Source: Paenibacillus radicis (ex Gao et al. 2016)
GTDB taxonomy: Bacteria; Bacillota; Bacilli; Paenibacillales; Paenibacillaceae
Length of the DNA: 64,000 bases
Assembly (NCBI RefSeq): GCF_014641555.1
Contig: NZ_BMHY01000003.1
Location: 513,367-577,366 of the forward strand
Direction: 5' to 3'
Shown here one piece after another: positions 9,194-18,370 of the stretch (position 1 is its first letter; each line of letters begins with the position of its first letter). A program made the position numbers and the translations under genes. The notes beneath the pieces were generated by a model. It did not search any database, had not been told where the DNA came from, and worked only from the letters and a program-made list of their open reading frames with translations.

Positions 9194-9915
9194 TCCACTC
9201 CTTTAAAATATTGCTTAAGCCCGTCCACAATAGCCTTTGCCGCTTTATTTTGTCCCGCTTCGCTCAGCAGCACTGCTTCCTCCGCTGTGTTCGTCAGATA
9301 GCCCGTCTCCACCAGAATGGCCGGCATCTCGCTGAGGGACAGCACCTTTAAGTGATTTTCCCGGACACCCCTATCCTCAAACCCCATCGCCTCCACCACC
9401 TTCTGGTGAATGGCCATTGCAAGCGGCAGACCATTTTCGTAACGATAGTAAGTTTCCGTGCCTGAAATATTGCCGCTCTCATAGGAATTGCCGTGGATCG
9501 AAAGCATAACATCCGCCTTCCAATCATTAGCCATCGCCGCGCGCTCATCCAATTCCACAAACGAATCATCCGTCCGGGTCATCCGAGGCTCAAACATCGG
9601 ATCGTTGCGCAGCAAGTCATATACCTTTTGCGCGATGGCAAGGTTGCTGTTCTTCTCTTCAATGCCGCTCGATCCCGGCGCGCCAGGGTCTTTGCCCCCA
9701 TGCCCAGCGTCGATCATAATTCTATAGCCATTATTAGATGAGGTTAGCCGGACACTTCCGGGCTCCTCCACGCTGCCGGAGAGCGCCTTGGTCATCATTT
9801 TGGAATCTCTCGTGTAATGGCCTACCAGAAAAATAACAGTTCCTATTATAACGACTAAAAATAGCGGCATTACCGCCATACTCGCTAGTCTTCTTGTTTT
9901 GTAACGTCGGTTCAT
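9190..9915 (-). CDS. N-acetylmuramoyl-L-alanine amidase (Amidase_3)
   Basis: 241 residues: an N-terminal membrane anchor (LASMAVMPLFLVVIIGTVIFLV) and an Amidase_3 zinc domain with IDAGHGGKDPGAPG (first Zn His), EEKNSNLAIA (Glu), SIHGNS (second His) and the C-terminal catalytic Glu in PAILVETGYLTN. It cleaves the lactyl amide bond between MurNAc and the stem peptide outside the membrane. The single anchor and lack of SLH or LysM domains suggest a cell-cycle or sporulation role (CwlC/CwlD-like). A good AGGGAGGA site precedes the ATG. First gene of a two-gene operon with the sigma factor. Confidence 0.9.
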   Translation of the reverse strand: MNRRYKTRRLASMAVMPLFLVVIIGTVIFLVGHYTRDSKMMTKALSGSVEEPGSVRLTSSNNGYRIMIDAGHGGKDPGAPGSSGIEEKNSNLAIAQKVYDLLRNDPMFEPRMTRTDDSFVELDERAAMANDWKADVMLSIHGNSYESGNISGTETYYRYENGLPLAMAIHQKVVEAMGFEDRGVRENHLKVLSLSEMPAILVETGYLTNTAEEAVLLSEAGQNKAAKAIVDGLKQYFKGVE

Positions 9916-10056
9916 GATAATCCTCCCTGAAGTAGAATCAATAATATAACTACCTCTTAGTTATAACGTCCGGAGATCACAACCACGTCTACAACTTGTC
10001 ACCAATTTGTCTCTAAAACTAGCAAACTGGATCTACTAGAATCGTTAGCATAAAAA

Positions 10057-10089
10057 AACGGCCGGACCGTCTATACCAGTCCAACCGTT
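10057..10089 (-). terminator. Terminator of the HlyD-type adaptor gene
   Basis: AACGG-CC-GGAC pairs with GTCC-AA-CCGTT (two-base internal mismatch), followed by a run of seven T on the minus strand. Confidence 0.75.
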
Positions 10090-10093
10090 ATAT

Positions 10094-11257
10094 TCAATAT
10101 CGTACACGCACCCCGTCGATAACAGGTTCGCTGCTGTTGACAATCACATTCTGCTGATCGAACAGACCTTGGCTGACGGCGGTCGTAGTCTCGTTAGCAT
10201 CGGCGATTTCAATCGGCGTTCGCGCAACATAGTAGGCATTGCCAAGGGGGCCTTGGTGCTCTTCGACTGTGTACACATAGGCGCCATCGACGTCCTTATG
10301 GACTGCATCATTCGGTATCAGAATGGCGGCTGCGCTTTTCACTTTAGAAAGATTCAGTTCCACACGCTCCCCGCCTTTCAAGCCCTTGCCGTCGACAACA
10401 GCCAACGTAAGCAGAGTTGAAGAGACAGCCCCCTGCCCTTGTCCGCCTGCACCCGCACCGCCGCCGCCGAGATCACCAGCATTACCGCCTAGCGAATCGG
10501 ACTTCATAGCAGCTACTCTGCCTTCGAGCATTCGCTGCTCCTCTCCGGTCAACTGCAGCTCCAGCAGATCGCCCTCGCTCAACAATTCGGCGATCGTTGA
10601 AGGAATCAGCATCTCGACCTGGAAGCCTTTAGCCGCGTTCGTCAATTGGATATCGGGAGCGCCCGAAGACCCCAAGCCCTCCGTCGCTCCAATCGCTGCA
10701 ACCACTCCGTCAAACGGCGCAGTGAGACGCTGGTTCTCTGCCCTGCCTGCTTGCTGAAACTGTATGCGCTGCTTCTGATCAGCGATATCCAGCTTGGCCG
10801 TCTCGATCGCCAGTTTAGCGCTCAGCTTGGCGGATTCATCGCCGTCCGTAACCGCCAGGATATAGCTGTGCTCTAATCCTTCCATCGACAGTTGAAGCTT
10901 CTTCAAAGCAGACTGAGCTTCAGCGAGCTGTTGCTTTGCCTCAGAGTCGTCGTATTGGACAAGCGTCTGCCCTTTGCTCACCCGTTCCCCTTGCTTCACA
11001 AGCACATGTGCCACCTTCCAGCCTGCCGGATTGGCGAGCTCCTTCATCTCAGCCGGAACGACCGTCCCCGTGCCTTTAAAGGCATGAGCAAGCTCACCCC
11101 TATTCGCCTGAGCCGTATATACTTTAGGCAGCGTAAGCGCCTGCAGCGTATTGCCTGTCAGAGTCAAAACGATAAGCAATCCAAAAAACAGCGCTGCAAA
11201 CCGGCGAATTTTCCGTTTTCGCGATTGTGCTGCCGTCTCATCCAAATCCACTATCAT
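10094..11257 (-). CDS. HlyD/MacA-type periplasmic-adaptor-like membrane protein
   Basis: About 387 residues. An N-terminal anchor (FAALFFGLLIVLTLTGNTL) is followed by a barrel-sandwich (lipoyl-like) half, a coiled coil (EAKQQLAEAQSALKKLQLSM through AENQRLTAPFDGVVAAIGAT) and C-terminal beta domains. A Gly-rich insert sits near residue 260. In Gram-positives such adaptors usually pair with a MacB-type exporter; none is here. It is 10 nt past the second sugar permease, in the same operon. Starts at ATG 11257 or GTG 11251 follow GGGAG; a longer reading frame would run into the permease gene. Confidence 0.78.
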   Translation of the reverse strand: MIVDLDETAAQSRKRKIRRFAALFFGLLIVLTLTGNTLQALTLPKVYTAQANRGELAHAFKGTGTVVPAEMKELANPAGWKVAHVLVKQGERVSKGQTLVQYDDSEAKQQLAEAQSALKKLQLSMEGLEHSYILAVTDGDESAKLSAKLAIETAKLDIADQKQRIQFQQAGRAENQRLTAPFDGVVAAIGATEGLGSSGAPDIQLTNAAKGFQVEMLIPSTIAELLSEGDLLELQLTGEEQRMLEGRVAAMKSDSLGGNAGDLGGGGAGAGGQGQGAVSSTLLTLAVVDGKGLKGGERVELNLSKVKSAAAILIPNDAVHKDVDGAYVYTVEEHQGPLGNAYYVARTPIEIADANETTTAVSQGLFDQQNVIVNSSEPVIDGVRVRY

Positions 11258-11267
11258 CACTCCCGTA

Positions 11268-12161
11268 CTATCCTTTAATGCCCGACAGCTGCACCCCTTC
11301 GATAAAATAAGATTCCGCATACAGGAACAGCAGCACCATCGGCGTCATATAGAGCGCAGAGGCGGCGAAGCCTATGCCGCGCGCTTCCTTATCGATATAA
11401 GCGAGGTAAAGAGAAAGCGGCTGCATGGAAGCATCCTGCAAAAAAATGATCGGCTGCTCGATCATATTCCAGTAATCCACGAAGAGCAGAACCGTCAATG
11501 CGGCAAGCCCGGGCTTGGCCAGCGGCAATATAATGCGCGCAAAAATCGTCCATGACCCCGCGCCGTCGATTTTCGCCGCTTCGGTATAAGCAAACGGAAT
11601 ATGCGCCATAAATTGCCGCAGCATAAACACGCCAAACGCCCCGAAAATACCAGGTAAAATAATCGCTGCCCCGCTGTTCATCAAACCAAGCTTATCAACG
11701 ACCATATAGTTCGGAACCAATGTCACTTGAAACGGCATCAGCATCGTCATCAGATAGAGCAGAAACAGCTTGTCCCGGCCGAAAAACCGCAGCTTGGCAA
11801 AAGCGTAGGCAGCGAGCGCAGCGACAGCCGTCTGCCCGGCAATAATCGGCACCACCAGTGCTGCGGAATTCCAGAACATTCGCAGAAACTTCGGAGCCAG
11901 CACGAGGATGTGCAAATATTGCTCCAGCGACAGCCAATCGGGCAGAACTTTCAAATTAACAAACTTGCCGCCTGCCGCAGCATCCGTCATCTGTCCAATC
12001 AGATCGTAATTCAATCCGATCTCCCGCTCCATCATCAGCGAGTTCGTAAACGTAAGCACGATGGGTACCAGCATGATCGCGGCCATCACCCCAAGCCAAA
12101 TCGTTAGAACGAGCTTGGACATCCATCCCGGCCTCTTCATCTCGAATCCCCTTCCCGTCAC
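11268..12161 (-). CDS. Sugar ABC importer permease, MalG type
   Basis: 297 residues, about six membrane helices, and the EAA loop (EAAKIDGAGSWTIFARIILP) that docks the ATPase in MalG-type CUT1 permeases. Its start overlaps the stop of the MalF-type gene (ATGA). No ATPase gene is present; CUT1 systems of Bacillales commonly share a distant MsmX-like ATPase. The extracellular loop between helices 1 and 2 is longer than usual (about 70 residues including GQMTDAAAGGKFVNLKVLPD). Confidence 0.9.
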   Translation of the reverse strand: MTGRGFEMKRPGWMSKLVLTIWLGVMAAIMLVPIVLTFTNSLMMEREIGLNYDLIGQMTDAAAGGKFVNLKVLPDWLSLEQYLHILVLAPKFLRMFWNSAALVVPIIAGQTAVAALAAYAFAKLRFFGRDKLFLLYLMTMLMPFQVTLVPNYMVVDKLGLMNSGAAIILPGIFGAFGVFMLRQFMAHIPFAYTEAAKIDGAGSWTIFARIILPLAKPGLAALTVLLFVDYWNMIEQPIIFLQDASMQPLSLYLAYIDKEARGIGFAASALYMTPMVLLFLYAESYFIEGVQLSGIKG

Positions 12162-13039
12162 TCCATATTGTCCCGAAACCGGCGCTCCGCCCTCAGCAAT
12201 CCAGTCACAAAAAGGACAATGCAGCCGACCATCAGCGTAGCGGCCGCCGTCAGCTTCTGAATATCGAGTGAAAAAAACATATTGTTCATATAGTGCTGAA
12301 GCATATAAATGCGGTCATACGGATAATCGCCGGCTAGTAAATACGTCTCCCGAAATACTTTGAATGAGTTGATAATAGAAATCAGGATGACGAAGAACAT
12401 CGTAGGCGTCAAATAAACGAGCGTAATATGAACCAGCTGACGCAACCGCCCCGCCCCTTCAATTCGGGCTGTTTCATAATAGTCTTGCGGAATCGACTGA
12501 AGACCAGCCAGAAACAAGATCATGTTATAGCCGATGTTTTTCCACAGATACATGATGACCAGGACGCCCATCGACCAATCGGACTGCAGCCAGTCAACCC
12601 GCTCTTTGCCCCAGTGATGCAGCCAAAGATTAAGCGTACCATTCCAGTCGGCGAAGATTTGCCAGATCATGACGATCGAAGCGACCGGTACGACTAATGG
12701 TAAAATAAAGGCCGTTCGCAGCCCGTTGCGGAAAAACAACGGCCGGTTCAGCAGCAGTGCAAGCGACAGCGACGCTGCGATTAGCAGCGGGACGCTAAGC
12801 CCGGTAAATAGCAGGGTATTCGCCGCCGCTTTGCGGAAGGAGCTGCTGGCTAGCAGTTCCTTGTAATTGTCAAAGCCGACAAACGAACCACCCAGAGTAC
12901 GATCCGTGAACGATTCATAGACGCCCATAGCAAATGGGATGATGTAAAAGACCGCAAAGCCAATCAAGCTTGGCGCCAGAAAGAGCAGCGCCAGCATCCC
13001 CTCCCTGCGGAGCCAGCGCTGCAGCCGGTTCCTATTCAT
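12158..13039 (-). CDS. Sugar ABC importer permease, MalF type
   Basis: 293 residues with six predicted membrane helices and an EAA loop (YYETARIEGAGRLRQLVHIT). It pairs with the MalG-type permease and the binding protein as a CUT1 carbohydrate importer. The start lies 8 nt inside the binding-protein gene, so the three are translationally linked. Confidence 0.9.
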   Translation of the reverse strand: MNRNRLQRWLRREGMLALLFLAPSLIGFAVFYIIPFAMGVYESFTDRTLGGSFVGFDNYKELLASSSFRKAAANTLLFTGLSVPLLIAASLSLALLLNRPLFFRNGLRTAFILPLVVPVASIVMIWQIFADWNGTLNLWLHHWGKERVDWLQSDWSMGVLVIMYLWKNIGYNMILFLAGLQSIPQDYYETARIEGAGRLRQLVHITLVYLTPTMFFVILISIINSFKVFRETYLLAGDYPYDRIYMLQHYMNNMFFSLDIQKLTAAATLMVGCIVLFVTGLLRAERRFRDNME

Positions 13040-14462
13040 TGATATAAGTCGTCACTTTGTTCTGAATGAGCTTCGCCACAGCCTCCGCCGTTTTTTGCCC
13101 GCTGAAGAATGCCAAGGACTCGTTATAGATGATCTCTTCGACTTTGCTTGATTGATAAGCGACCTGATGAATCGCGCCATTGACATAACCCGTCAGCTGC
13201 TGAATTTTCGCATCGTCTACCGGAACTGATGCCCCGTGCAGCGGCCCCTCCTCATGCCCTTTGACCGAACCCATCTTCTTCAATTCCTCCAGCTGGTTGG
13301 CATAAGCCTTCTTATTAATTGGGAAGCCAGCGGACAACGGGGACGATGCGATCTCCTCCGACATCATAAACTTGATGAAATCCCAAGCCTCCTGCTTCAC
13401 CTTCGAATTCGCATTTAGCCCGATCGTACGATACGAGCGGAAATAGCCTCCGGGAGATGTGTCCTTTGTATGCGGCTTGGCGTACAGACTCATATTTTTA
13501 GCGAGATAACCCTTTAAGGTAGTCAAATAATCGCCGGGAGAATTAATTTGCGTCGGGAAGAAATAGGGACGTTCTTGCCCGATAACGCCATCGTCGGCCA
13601 TCGTTTTCACTTGCTTCATCATATCGGTGAAAGCGGCCGTCTCGAAATTCGCTTTGCCCTTCTTCACATCGATGAACGATGCGTAGTTATCCGTGACCAT
13701 CATGGTCAAAATACTGCCAGGCATGCTGGCGATCACATTCGGATAATCGCCGTCCTTGACGAGCTTCTTCGCGATTTGCGCAAAATCATCCCATGACCAT
13801 GACTTGTCATCGATTTGTACGCCAGCTTTCGCAATCGCGTCCACGTCCCCGGCAAAGCCCATCAGGAAGAAGGATAATGGCATGCCGTAAAGACCGCCTC
13901 CGACCCCCGCATTGTCCAAAATATTTGTGAAATAGTCGGCTCTATTAAAGCTCTTATCCTGCTCCATCATCGTATTAAAGTCAGCTAGCAGCCCGCGCTT
14001 CACGTAATCCTCAATCGGCAGCTTGTCCATCTCCAGCAAATCCGGCCCTTTGCCGGCTAGCATCGCCGTATTGGTCGTAGTGGCGAACTTCTCCAAGTCC
14101 GCTTCCACATGCGCGTTGTCCGTATCGATGTGCTGCAGCTTGATCTCGATATTCGGATGCAGCGCTTCATACTTTTTCTTCGCTTCCTCAAACTTGTCGT
14201 CTTGCCAGAAGGTCGAGAATACGATCGTCTTCTTCCCTATATCCGTCGTTGCCGTCTCTCCCTCTTGATCGCCTTTGCCCGGTTTGCCCGCCGGATCACC
14301 CGAACCGCTTGAGACGTTTCCGTTCCCGTTCCCGTTCCCGTTCCCGTTCCCATTCCCGGAAGAGCCTTCTGTATGGTTGCCCGATCCGTTGCCGCCGCTG
14401 CAAGCCGCAAGCGTAAAAACTAGAATCAGGCTGGTTAGTATACCCATCATTTTTTTCATCAT
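13032..14462 (-). CDS. Sugar-binding lipoprotein of the CUT1 importer
   Basis: 476 residues. The lipoprotein signal is MMKKMMGILTSLILVFTLAA before the lipobox Cys (TLAAC), followed by a low-complexity tether of Gly-Asn pairs and then a family 1 extracellular solute-binding fold (TIVFSTFWQDDKFEEAKKKY; LPIEDYVKRGLLADF; AWDFIKFMMSEEIASSPLSA). It delivers an unidentified oligosaccharide to the following permeases. The Gly-Asn tether is encoded by a tandem hexanucleotide (14320-14360). Confidence 0.9.
   Translation of the reverse strand: MMKKMMGILTSLILVFTLAACSGGNGSGNHTEGSSGNGNGNGNGNGNGNVSSGSGDPAGKPGKGDQEGETATTDIGKKTIVFSTFWQDDKFEEAKKKYEALHPNIEIKLQHIDTDNAHVEADLEKFATTTNTAMLAGKGPDLLEMDKLPIEDYVKRGLLADFNTMMEQDKSFNRADYFTNILDNAGVGGGLYGMPLSFFLMGFAGDVDAIAKAGVQIDDKSWSWDDFAQIAKKLVKDGDYPNVIASMPGSILTMMVTDNYASFIDVKKGKANFETAAFTDMMKQVKTMADDGVIGQERPYFFPTQINSPGDYLTTLKGYLAKNMSLYAKPHTKDTSPGGYFRSYRTIGLNANSKVKQEAWDFIKFMMSEEIASSPLSAGFPINKKAYANQLEELKKMGSVKGHEEGPLHGASVPVDDAKIQQLTGYVNGAIHQVAYQSSKVEEIIYNESLAFFSGQKTAEAVAKLIQNKVTTYINE
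14320..14360. repeat. Hexanucleotide tandem repeat within the binding-protein gene
   Basis: About five copies of CCCGTT in tandem (plus strand) encode the Gly-Asn spacer. Copy changes would alter tether length without shifting frame. Confidence 0.75.
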
Positions 14463-14577
14463 AATAACCCCTTTCTGTCTAATCGCATCCCTATGGATTC
14501 GACTTCTTTACTTTAGGGGAATGATGTCATAAAAGAATCTTGGAGTTGTAAACAAGTTGTCACGAAACGCAAAAAAA

Positions 14578-14601
14578 ACATCTTCCGCTGCCGGAAGATG
14601 T
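14578..14601 (-). terminator. Terminator separating the two-component operon from the ABC operon
   Basis: Perfect 10-bp stem ACATCTTCCG / CGGAAGATGT with a 4-nt loop, followed by eight T on the minus strand. It ends the regulator-kinase-lipoprotein transcript. Confidence 0.9.
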
Positions 14602-14615
14602 CTGCGAAATTGCCT

Positions 14616-15779
14616 TTATCGCTTGAAAGCAACGATAATGGACTGGTTATTGAAATTGTCATACAGCTCCACCTTTGGAGCAGCGGGCTGCGCGGCACTC
14701 ACGCCGTCATAGGGCTTCCGTCCTTGAATGAAGAGCGCGCCGTTGTCTGGGCTCCAAGCCATCTGCGTGGCAACGAAGCCGCGATAAACCGATTTCTTAT
14801 TCAACAGATTGTTGCCTTGCAGCTTCGCCACATCGATCGTCGCTTCCTCTGTCGTATAGGCAATGTATTGCCGGTCCTTGGACAATTCAAAGCTGCCCAC
14901 CTGATCCAACAGCACAGATACGCCGCTATTGCGCCTGTCATACGTGAACAAGGTACCATCTGTACCGACAAAAGCGATCCGGTCCTTGTCGAGCCAATCG
15001 ACCTGAAAGTTATCATGCAGCGTATGCTCGTATTCGCTGACGAACTGGCTGCCCTTCCATCTGCCTAACACGAAGCTCGTAAGCTTGCCTTTCTCCGCCT
15101 TCACAATCAAGGCGCTGCTGCCATCTTCGGACAGCTTGACGGAGTAAAAATAGGCGGTCTTATTCAAGTCGGGCATCGTATAGCTTTTCTTCGTCTGGCT
15201 CTCGGTATCGTACACATTGATCTCGGTCTCGCCCTGCTCCGACAAGGAGAAATAAGAAAGAAACCGGCTGTTGTCCGACCATGCCAACGCTCTTGGACCT
15301 TGCCTCGCCACGATATGCACTGTGTCCACCACATGAACCGTCACATCAGACAGGGAGACCAAAGAAAGTGAATATTGCCCGTCTTCCGTGTCAGGCTGAT
15401 AGCTGAATCCTGCGAAATACCGGCCATCCGGCGACATTCCCGTTAAATCGGTCGTATAGAAATCTAGGCCCAGAAGCTTTTGCGGTTTCTCGTAGGGCGG
15501 AGCATATCGCTCAATCGTCTGATTTCCCTTATCTCCCCAGTACACTCGGACCAGCGACTCCGGTCCGCTCCAGCGAAACTCGCCGCCGCTTTTCTCGTGC
15601 ATAGAGGGAAGCCGGTATATCGTACGAACCTCAAAAGCTTCTCCCCCCCGATCCTCAGGCACTTCTTCGGCGGTGTCCGGTATGATGATCGTCTCGGAGC
15701 GAAGCCTGCTCATACAGCCGGACAAAATCAGCAGCAATATGCCGAGACACAAGCCTATACGTATATGCTTAATGTTCAT
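14616..15779 (-). CDS. Beta-propeller lipoprotein (TolB/WD40-like)
   Basis: 387 residues. Signal peptide with lipobox (LLLILSGC) and repeated propeller-like strands (GPESLVRVYWGDKGN; SPDGRYFAGFSYQPD; LAWSDNSRFLSYFSLS; MAWSPDNGALFIQGRKPYDG). Its start overlaps the kinase gene by 11 nt. The tight link to a kinase with an extracellular domain suggests it could present a signal to the kinase or the sugar-binding protein; this is inference. Confidence 0.72.
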   Translation of the reverse strand: MNIKHIRIGLCLGILLLILSGCMSRLRSETIIIPDTAEEVPEDRGGEAFEVRTIYRLPSMHEKSGGEFRWSGPESLVRVYWGDKGNQTIERYAPPYEKPQKLLGLDFYTTDLTGMSPDGRYFAGFSYQPDTEDGQYSLSLVSLSDVTVHVVDTVHIVARQGPRALAWSDNSRFLSYFSLSEQGETEINVYDTESQTKKSYTMPDLNKTAYFYSVKLSEDGSSALIVKAEKGKLTSFVLGRWKGSQFVSEYEHTLHDNFQVDWLDKDRIAFVGTDGTLFTYDRRNSGVSVLLDQVGSFELSKDRQYIAYTTEEATIDVAKLQGNNLLNKKSVYRGFVATQMAWSPDNGALFIQGRKPYDGVSAAQPAAPKVELYDNFNNQSIIVAFKR

Positions 15780-17244
15780 GCCATCTCTCCGCTTTCGTAA
15801 AAGGTAATTCCACGGTAACGGACGTTTCCCCGTTCTCGCTTCTCATTCCGATGCTTCCGCCGATATCATCCACGATCGATTTCGCAATGTTAAGACCAAG
15901 CCCAACGCTGCCTTGCTCCTTCACCCGGTTCTCGCCCAAGTAAAAGGGCTCGAAAATTTTAGCCAGCTGCTCAGGAGGGATCGTATCGCTTTGATTGGCA
16001 AATACAATAAGGACCGATTCGTGAATGGCGCTCGCTTGGACCGAAATTTCCGAATGGGCGCGGCCGTACTTGATGGCATTATCGACCAGATTGATGAACA
16101 GCTGCCGAAGCTTGTCCGGCTGTGCCGCAACGTACAGCCCGCCCTCCGCATGAAAATCGATGGTCTTCTTGTATCTTTGCGCCTTGAATGCCATCGATTC
16201 GCAAACATCCTTCAGCAAAGGCCCGATTTCGATCCGTCCTTTGTCATCCCAGCTGTCCTGCTCCTTGGAAGCTTCCAGCAGCGAGACGACCATCTCATGC
16301 AGCCGCTGGCTTTCCCCCACGATATGTTTCATTCCTTTGCGGAAAAACTCAGGATCACTTTCCCCGTTTTCTCTAATCAGCTCCGCATAGCCTAAAATCG
16401 AGGTCAGCGGCGTTTTCAGCTCATGCGTCACATTGTCGTAGAAATGCTTGCTTTGCAAATGCAGCTTTTCCAGCCGGTCGCGGTCGCGTTCAATCTTCCC
16501 GATCTGACTCCGCAATTGCTCAATCATGTCATTGAAGTTGCTTGCCAGCCGCCCGATCTCGTCGTTGCGCCGCATCGTCAGGCGGACATCGAGATTGCCC
16601 TTCGTCACCTCATTCGAGACATTAGCGAGCTTCGTTAACGGAATCGATATGTGGCGGGAAAGCAAATAGGAGAACAAGAAGGCAGCGCCAAAAATCGCAA
16701 GCGCAATATAAAAAATCGCATTCAAAATTTTTCCCGACTGCTCATAAAGCGAGCCAAACGTCTTGGAGTAGCGAAGAATGCCCACCTTCACGCCGTCAAT
16801 AATGACGGGATAGGAATAGAGCACGGCTGCTGTCCCGCTGTCGTAGGAAATCGTATAAGCGGTAGAGCCGCGGATTGCCTGCTTCAGGTCATTATCAGAA
16901 GGACCCGCGAACACAGCCGGATCGGAGGCGTAAAGCAAGCTGCCGTCTATGGAATAGGCACTCACTTCGCTGGAGGTGGCATACAGCAGATCGCCGATCA
17001 TTTCCTCCGCAATCTGGCCGAAGTAAACTTCATTATTCGTAAAATGATTAATCATAAACGCCTGACGGACATAGTTATTGCTTGTTTTTTTCAGCCCCAG
17101 CAAGTCATCCGTAATAATCTTCTGATTGCTTGTCTGAATAATGCTCGTGACCGTCTGGTTCAGCAGCAGAAAGGAGACTAGGAAAATCAGAAAAAAGCCG
17201 ACGATGAATTTCGAGCGGATCGATCGCAGCTGAAATCGCATCAT
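15769..17244 (-). CDS. HAMP-type sensor histidine kinase
   Basis: 491 residues: TM1 (FIVGFFLIFLVSFLLLN), an extracellular sensor of about 130 residues, TM2 (IFYIALAIFGAAFLFSYLL), a HAMP linker (LSRHISIPLTKLANVSNEV), a HisKA H-box (DNVTHELKTPLTSILGYAEL), and a HATPase (NLVDNAIKYGRA; GSVGLGLNIAKSI). It pairs with the response regulator 2 nt upstream. It probably controls the neighbouring ABC operon, though no binding data exist. Confidence 0.9.
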   Translation of the reverse strand: MMRFQLRSIRSKFIVGFFLIFLVSFLLLNQTVTSIIQTSNQKIITDDLLGLKKTSNNYVRQAFMINHFTNNEVYFGQIAEEMIGDLLYATSSEVSAYSIDGSLLYASDPAVFAGPSDNDLKQAIRGSTAYTISYDSGTAAVLYSYPVIIDGVKVGILRYSKTFGSLYEQSGKILNAIFYIALAIFGAAFLFSYLLSRHISIPLTKLANVSNEVTKGNLDVRLTMRRNDEIGRLASNFNDMIEQLRSQIGKIERDRDRLEKLHLQSKHFYDNVTHELKTPLTSILGYAELIRENGESDPEFFRKGMKHIVGESQRLHEMVVSLLEASKEQDSWDDKGRIEIGPLLKDVCESMAFKAQRYKKTIDFHAEGGLYVAAQPDKLRQLFINLVDNAIKYGRAHSEISVQASAIHESVLIVFANQSDTIPPEQLAKIFEPFYLGENRVKEQGSVGLGLNIAKSIVDDIGGSIGMRSENGETSVTVELPFTKAERWHEH

Positions 17245-17246
17245 CG

Positions 17247-17945
17247 TTAATCGATGTCCTTCTCGAATTTGTAGCCAATGCCAAACACCGTCGTAATGAA
17301 ATCATTGGCATCCAGCTTTTTACGAAGCCGCTGGATATGATTGTCGACCGTTCGCGTCTCCCCGACATAGTCGTAGCCCCAGACGAGCTCCAGCAGCTCT
17401 TCTCTCGTGAATATCCGGCCCCGGCTGCTGCAAAGCTTCACGAGCAGATCGAACTCCTTCGGCGTCATGTCGACCGTCTCCCCGGACTTCCTAACGAGCC
17501 GCTCATTGCGAATAATCTCAATGTTCTTGAAGCGAATGACTTCGTTCTCCGGCTCTTCGCTGCCGCTGCGGTTAGCCTGCGCCATACGGCGGAGAATGGT
17601 GCGAATCCGGGCGATCACCTCGCGCAAATCAAACGGCTTCGTAATATAGTCGTCGGCGCCAAACTCCAAGCCGAGTATTTTATCCGTAATATCAGACTTC
17701 GCTGTAATCATGAGAATGGGGATGTTATAGCTGGCGGTCACCTTCTTGCACACCTCAAGGCCGCTTTGATCGGGTAGCATCCAATCGAGCAGCAGAAAAT
17801 CGGGACGGAACCGTTCCATTTCCCGCAGCCCTTCTGTACCGCTCGCCGCCGTCTGCGTCAGATAACCTTCTTTGGTTAAGCCGTATGCAAGAAGATCGGC
17901 AATCGCTTCCTCATCCTCGATTATAAGAATTTTAGTCTTCTCCAT
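17247..17945 (-). CDS. OmpR-family response regulator
   Basis: Receiver domain with the acidic pair (IIEDEEAI), phospho-acceptor Asp in FRPDFLLLDWMLPDQSG and Lys in YITKPFDLREV, followed by a winged-helix DNA-binding domain (MTPKEFDLLVKLCSSRGRIF; DNHIQRLRKKLDAND). It begins the regulator-kinase-lipoprotein operon. ATG at 17945 is chosen because GGGGA lies 5 nt ahead; a TTG 12 nt upstream is less likely. Confidence 0.93.
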   Translation of the reverse strand: MEKTKILIIEDEEAIADLLAYGLTKEGYLTQTAASGTEGLREMERFRPDFLLLDWMLPDQSGLEVCKKVTASYNIPILMITAKSDITDKILGLEFGADDYITKPFDLREVIARIRTILRRMAQANRSGSEEPENEVIRFKNIEIIRNERLVRKSGETVDMTPKEFDLLVKLCSSRGRIFTREELLELVWGYDYVGETRTVDNHIQRLRKKLDANDFITTVFGIGYKFEKDID

Positions 17946-18040
17946 CCTGGTCCCCAATCTTCCCCTGACAATTTATTGGTATATAGCAACATCATAGCAT
18001 GACCGCTTGCTATTTAGAAAATAGGTCCCGGAAAAAGCAA

Positions 18041-18066
18041 AAACCCGACCTCTTGCGGTCGGGTTT
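18041..18066 (-). terminator. Terminator of the YdjO-like gene
   Basis: AAACCCGACC pairs with GGTCGGGTTT around TCTTGC, with TTTTTGC on the minus side. The plus side is also T-rich. Confidence 0.85.
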
Positions 18067-18101
18067 TACATAGTGAAGAAAATACGCGCTTGTGGCGCGT
18101 T

Positions 18102-18317
18102 TTATTTGTTTTTAAACCAGCTTGGGCTGGTATTCGTTACAGCAGTAAGCATTTTTTCGTTTTTAACCATGGGAGACTGGCATTGCGGACATACGGGAAC
18201 CATATTGAACACAAAGTTATCCCTCATCCAACCTTTGCAATCCTCGCTCGAACAAGACCAAATGACAGTTAATTCTGTGGGAACATCTTCTAGATTCTTT
18301 TTCCGAGAATTGTACAT
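18102..18317 (-). CDS. YdjO-like small cold-inducible zinc-finger protein
   Basis: 71 residues with a Cys-x4-Cys pair (WSCSSEDCKGWMRDNF) and a CPQC pair, as in the YdjO family (PF14169). It probably binds zinc; the function is unknown. ATG at 18317 follows AAAGAGGG at good spacing, and a longer frame lacks a site. The cold-shock gene lies just upstream, separated by a terminator; this pairing is often seen in Paenibacillus. Confidence 0.75.
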   Translation of the reverse strand: MYNSRKKNLEDVPTELTVIWSCSSEDCKGWMRDNFVFNMVPVCPQCQSPMVKNEKMLTAVTNTSPSWFKNK

Positions 18318-18370
18318 GCGCGCATCCCTCTTTCTTGAATTCGTTATAGGTGCAGCTGCGATAAAAAATC

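Noticed and set aside
13032..14462. Phase-variable switch from the hexanucleotide repeat
   Set aside because: The unit is six bases, so slippage keeps the frame; it can change tether length but not switch the gene off.
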